This document shows positions 5,363 through 7,574 of a stretch of DNA of 7,574 nt, one piece after another. Within the stretch, counting starts at the first letter, position 1. Each line of letters opens with the position of its first letter. A program made the translations under genes and the position numbers. The stretch lies in assembly GCA_017540285.1 (NCBI GenBank), contig JAFYBI010000034.1, positions 1-7,574 of the forward strand. Direction: 5' to 3'. Source of the DNA: Clostridia bacterium (GTDB lineage: Bacteria; Bacillota; Clostridia; Oscillospirales; CAG-272). The notes under the pieces are model-generated. The model ran no database searches. It was not told where the DNA came from and was given only the letters and a program-made list of their open reading frames with translations.

Positions 5363-6199
5363 ATGCTCATCGATCTCATCAAATCCTTCGTGATCGGCCT
5401 CGTGGAGGGCATCACCGAATGGCTGCCGATCTCCTCGTCCACCCACATCGAGCTTGCGTCCGACCTCATGAAGACGGATTATGCGCCCTCCTTCTTCGCG
5501 TTTTTCGAGGTCGTCATCCAGCTCGGCGCGATCCTCGCGGTCATCATCCTCTACTGGGGACGGCTCTGGCCGTGGGCGTCGCGGGAAAAGCACGTCCGGC
5601 AGCGCACCTGGAGCCTCTGGCTGAAGATCCTCATCGCCGCGCTCCCCGCCGCCGTTATCGGCTTCCTCATCGACGACTGGCGCGAGGAGCATCTCGGAAG
5701 CATTTACATCCGCGCGGCGGCGCTCATCGTCTACGGCATTCTCTTCATCGTGATCGAGCGGCTCCGCGCGAAACGCCGTCCGCTGAAAGAGATCCGCGAG
5801 GCGGAGGACATCCCGAACGCGACGGCGCTCAAGATCGGGCTCTTCCAGCTCCTGTCCCTCGTCCCCGGGACCTCCCGATCCGGCTCGACGATCCTCGGCG
5901 GCATGCTCGTCGGCGTCTCCCGCAAAGCCGCGGCGGAGTTTTCGTTCTTCGTCGCGATCCCGGTGATGTTCGGGGCGAGCGCGCTCAAGGCCCTGAAATT
6001 CGCCCTGAAGGGGGAGCTCCTCTTCACGGGCAGCGAGATCGCGATCCTTGCCGTTGCCCTCGTGACGGCCTTTGCCGTATCGATGCTCGTCGTCCGCGCG
6101 CTGATCGGCTTCCTCCGCACGCACAGCTTCGAGGTCTTCGGATGGTACCGCATCGTCCTCGGCATCGCCGTGATCCTCTATGTCACGCTCCTGAAATAA
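5363..6199 (+). CDS. uppP: Undecaprenyl-diphosphatase (UppP/BacA)
   Basis: This 278-residue integral membrane protein removes a phosphate from undecaprenyl diphosphate. This regenerates the lipid carrier for peptidoglycan and other wall polymers; overexpression of the family gives bacitracin resistance. The first active-site block is E15-GIT-E19-WLPISSSTH28, containing the family's ExxxE motif and the conserved histidine. The second is PGTSRSGST (168-176) with the essential arginine R172. Hydrophobic segments include about 44-65 (FFAFFEVVIQLGAILAVIILYW), 88-106, 116-132 and several in the C-terminal half, in line with the family's multi-pass fold. Most relatives read SSTGH before the histidine; here it is SSSTH. 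GGGAGG (5353-5358) overlaps the U32 stop and lies 4 nt before the ATG. It is the last gene of the operon; the terminator begins 7 nt after its stop. Confidence 0.96.
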   Translation: MLIDLIKSFVIGLVEGITEWLPISSSTHIELASDLMKTDYAPSFFAFFEVVIQLGAILAVIILYWGRLWPWASREKHVRQRTWSLWLKILIAALPAAVIGFLIDDWREEHLGSIYIRAAALIVYGILFIVIERLRAKRRPLKEIREAEDIPNATALKIGLFQLLSLVPGTSRSGSTILGGMLVGVSRKAAAEFSFFVAIPVMFGASALKALKFALKGELLFTGSEIAILAVALVTAFAVSMLVVRALIGFLRTHSFEVFGWYRIVLGIAVILYVTLLK

Positions 6200-6205
6200 C
6201 GATCC

Positions 6206-6229
6206 GAAAAGCTCCCGCGGGGGCTTTTC
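6206..6229 (+). terminator. Intrinsic terminator after uppP
   Basis: GAAAAGCTCC (6206-6215) pairs with GGGGCTTTTC (6220-6229) across the loop CGCG. The stem is 10 bp with one T-G wobble and its right arm carries a TTTT run. It stands 7 nt after the uppP stop and closes the rnjA operon. Confidence 0.87.
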
Positions 6230-6283
6230 TCATTTCCGCCCGGCGGTTGGGAAAGGAGGCGGGAAATTCTCCGTTCGATCCCT

Positions 6284-6311
6284 TTGATTTCACATCCCGG
6301 CGCGGTATCAT
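6284..6311 (+). promoter_or_regulatory. Probable promoter of the XRE regulator gene
   Basis: TTGATT (6284-6289), a 16-bp spacer and TATCAT (6306-6311) form a reasonable sigma-A promoter. Transcription would start near 6318, leaving a leader of about 32 nt before the ATG at 6350. The spacer is one base shorter than ideal. Confidence 0.58.
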
Positions 6312-6316
6312 AAAAG

Positions 6317-6333
6317 CGGCATCGGACATGCCG
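6317..6333. promoter_or_regulatory. 17-bp dyad at the predicted start of transcription of the XRE gene (candidate operator)
   Basis: CGGCAT-CGGAC-ATGCCG is a perfect inverted repeat with 6-bp arms and a 5-bp centre. It begins at the predicted transcription start and ends 16 nt before the start codon. Dyads of this size and position are typical operators for dimeric Cro/C1-type proteins, so the XRE protein may repress its own gene here. The assignment is inferred from position and symmetry. Confidence 0.45.
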
Positions 6334-6349
6334 GAAAGGATGATTCAAG

Positions 6350-7429
6350 ATGAACATCGGAAAGAACATATTCACACTCCGACGGGAGAAGCGGTGGACG
6401 CAGGCGGAGCTTGCCGAAAAGCTCGGCGTCAGCGATCAGACCGTCTCGAAATGGGAAAACGAACAGACCGCCCCGGACGTTTCGCAGTTTCCGGTCCTCG
6501 CGCGGCTCTTCGGCGTCTCGATCGACCGCCTTTTCGGGTATCAGTCGCACAGCTACGACGAAGAGGTGGAGGCGATCCTGAAAGCGGCCGACGCATGCGG
6601 GTCCACCAGGCGGGAGATCGAGCTCCTCACGGACGGCCTCGCACGTTACCCCAACAGTGCAAAGCTCAGAACGTCTCTCGCGTTTTCGCTCCTCATGCTG
6701 TATCGGATCTCGGAGGACGGAGAAGAGCGGAGATCCGCGATCGAACGCGCCGTCAGCCTCTGCGGCGAGGCTCTGCAAACCGGCGGCGATCCCCGGGAGC
6801 TCGACGAAGCCATGCACATGCTCTGCCGGATCCGGACCGAAATCGGGGATTACGAACGTGCGAAGGAAGCGGCGGAGCGGATCGGACCTGAGCGGCATCT
6901 TCTCCGGGTACTGGACCTCTCGAATGTGCTGTACGCAGGCGGGGACCGGGACGCATTCGCCGTATTTGCCGCGGACAACCTCTATGAAAGCTGGTACGCC
7001 GCGCAGTTTCTCCTCGATGAGATGACGAACGACGCCTTCAAAGCCGGCGAACTGGACCGCGCAAAGGCGTACGGCGAGGCGAGGATGAAGCTTTTGTCCG
7101 TTTTCGACGCGGGATGCGCGGACTATGCCGCCACGGACAAGCTCTTCGCAGCGGAGCGGCTCGCGCGGATCGCAAAGGCGGCGGGAGACCGGGGGGCGTG
7201 CCTTGACGCGCTGAAACGATTCGATGCCGTCGCACGTCAGATCCCCGCGGTCGCCGCATCGCCCGATTTTCACGCCGCGGCCCGGAATCCGCTCTTCTTC
7301 GGCGCGGCGACGGACGGCGGGATCGAGGAGGAGTATATGAGCGAGGTCGATCCGCAGGTCCTCTTCCGCGCTTTCGATTCCTTCTTCGGCAGCGACCCGG
7401 GCTGGCGGGCGTTTCGGGCGAACGATTGA
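6350..7429 (+). CDS. XRE-family transcriptional regulator with a helical TPR-like C-terminal region
   Basis: This is a 359-residue DNA-binding regulator. Residues 2-64 form a Cro/C1-type helix-turn-helix: IGKNIFTLRREKRWTQAELAEKLGVSDQTVSKWENEQTAPDV, then LARLFGVSIDRLFG, the standard clostridial form. The remainder, about 75-310, is helical with paired-helix stretches such as LTDGLARYPNSAKLRTSLAFSLL, EIGDYERAKEAAERIGPE and AGELDRAKAYGEARMKLLS, resembling tetratricopeptide repeats. Such tails in XRE regulators often sense a peptide or protein partner, but the ligand here is unknown. No transmembrane segment is seen. GGAAAGGA (6333-6340) lies 9 nt before the ATG, supporting this start. It has its own predicted promoter and a dyad that may be its operator. 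No hairpin terminator follows the stop; the next gene's promoter overlaps that region. The HTH call is firm; the TPR nature is by pattern only. Confidence 0.9.
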   Translation: MNIGKNIFTLRREKRWTQAELAEKLGVSDQTVSKWENEQTAPDVSQFPVLARLFGVSIDRLFGYQSHSYDEEVEAILKAADACGSTRREIELLTDGLARYPNSAKLRTSLAFSLLMLYRISEDGEERRSAIERAVSLCGEALQTGGDPRELDEAMHMLCRIRTEIGDYERAKEAAERIGPERHLLRVLDLSNVLYAGGDRDAFAVFAADNLYESWYAAQFLLDEMTNDAFKAGELDRAKAYGEARMKLLSVFDAGCADYAATDKLFAAERLARIAKAAGDRGACLDALKRFDAVARQIPAVAASPDFHAAARNPLFFGAATDGGIEEEYMSEVDPQVLFRAFDSFFGSDPGWRAFRAND

Positions 7430-7439
7430 GAATTTCCTC

Positions 7440-7468
7440 TTGCAATCTTCCGCGTTTTCTGCTATACT
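7440..7468 (+). promoter_or_regulatory. Extended -10 promoter of the gene at the right edge
   Basis: TTGCAA (7440-7445), a 17-bp spacer and TATACT (7463-7468), preceded by TGC (the extended -10 TGn element), form a good sigma-A promoter. Start of transcription is expected near 7475, about 24 nt before the ATG at 7499. It begins 11 nt after the XRE stop, so the next gene is probably transcribed independently. Confidence 0.75.
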
Positions 7469-7498
7469 GAACCCGACATCACACAGGGAGGGGACGCC

Positions 7499-7574
7499 AT
7501 GAGAAATCAAAAACTGTGCCTCGCGCTGATGAGCCCTTACGGCGACACAAGGCTCGGCACCGAAGAGGAGATCC
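7499..7574 (+). CDS. Start of an unidentified gene (3' part outside window)
   Basis: An ATG at 7499 opens a frame that runs to the window edge, giving 25 residues: MRNQKLCLALMSPYGDTRLG then TEEEI. The start is well supported by GGGAGGGG (7486-7493) 5 nt upstream and by the promoter at 7440-7468. The visible part is too short for me to name a family; it shows no clear signal peptide or DNA-binding motif. Confidence 0.72.
   Translation, partial: MRNQKLCLALMSPYGDTRLGTEEEI

Noticed and set aside
3989..6124. A 711-codon open frame on the - strand opposite the U32 and uppP genes
   Set aside because: Same reason: low-complexity Arg/Glu/Asp/Gly-rich translation antisense to two firmly identified genes, without a domain or a usable ribosome-binding site.
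5419..6891. A 490-codon + strand frame overlapping uppP and the XRE gene in another frame
   Set aside because: It crosses the intrinsic terminator and the XRE promoter, and its translation is Arg/His/Pro-rich noise; the overlapping genes are clear.
6308..7510. A 400-codon open frame on the - strand opposite the XRE regulator
   Set aside because: It is antisense to a gene with a textbook helix-turn-helix domain and a good ribosome-binding site, and its own translation shows no domain.
1..7574. CRISPR array, transposon, phage or defence island
   Set aside because: No regularly spaced repeats, transposase, integrase, attachment-like repeats or defence-type domains were seen; the genes are housekeeping or regulatory and share one GC-rich codon style.

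Overview
The window is a GC-rich stretch of a bacterial chromosome. Its gene content and signals suggest a high-GC member of the Clostridia (Bacillota): an AbrB/SpoVT-type regulator with a zinc-finger-like tail, an RNase J, a TrhP/YrrO-like U32 protein, strong AAGGAG/GGGAGG ribosome-binding sites and sigma-A-type promoters. This placement is inferred from protein resemblance recalled from memory, not from a database search.

Layout. (1) Positions 2-724, + strand: the C-terminal 240 residues of threonyl-tRNA synthetase, cut by the left edge. A symmetrical hairpin (738-772) sits between it and a convergent 88-residue AbrB-like regulator (797-1063, - strand), which has its own sigma-A promoter at 1152-1181. 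(2) 1309-1611, +: a 100-residue protein of unknown function with one C-terminal membrane segment. (3) 1612-2089: a gene-free stretch with a near-consensus promoter (TTGACG-17-TATAAT, 1678-1706) and an unusually long, hairpin-rich leader. It includes a terminator-like element and a 26-nt all-purine tract. (4) 2090-6199, +: a tight cluster of RNase J, a Dabb-domain protein, a U32 (TrhP-like) protein and UppP. Spacings are 10 nt, a 4-nt ATGA overlap, and 9 nt, and the cluster is closed by a clear intrinsic terminator (6206-6229). (5) 6350-7429, +: an XRE-family regulator with a long helical, TPR-like C-terminal region, whose predicted promoter carries a 17-bp dyad near the start of transcription. 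(6) 7499-7574, +: the first 25 codons of a further gene, with a good extended -10 promoter.

How the genes fit together. The central operon appears to combine mRNA decay/processing (RNase J), wobble-uridine hydroxylation of tRNA (U32/TrhP-like) and recycling of the undecaprenyl carrier for cell-wall synthesis (UppP), plus a small Dabb protein of unknown role. All are housekeeping functions. Two transcription factors flank this block. I found no CRISPR array, transposase, phage gene, tRNA or rRNA, and nothing that I would call a new defence or biosynthetic system. The most interesting unexplained material is regulatory: the long leader of the RNase J operon and the dyads at the promoters.
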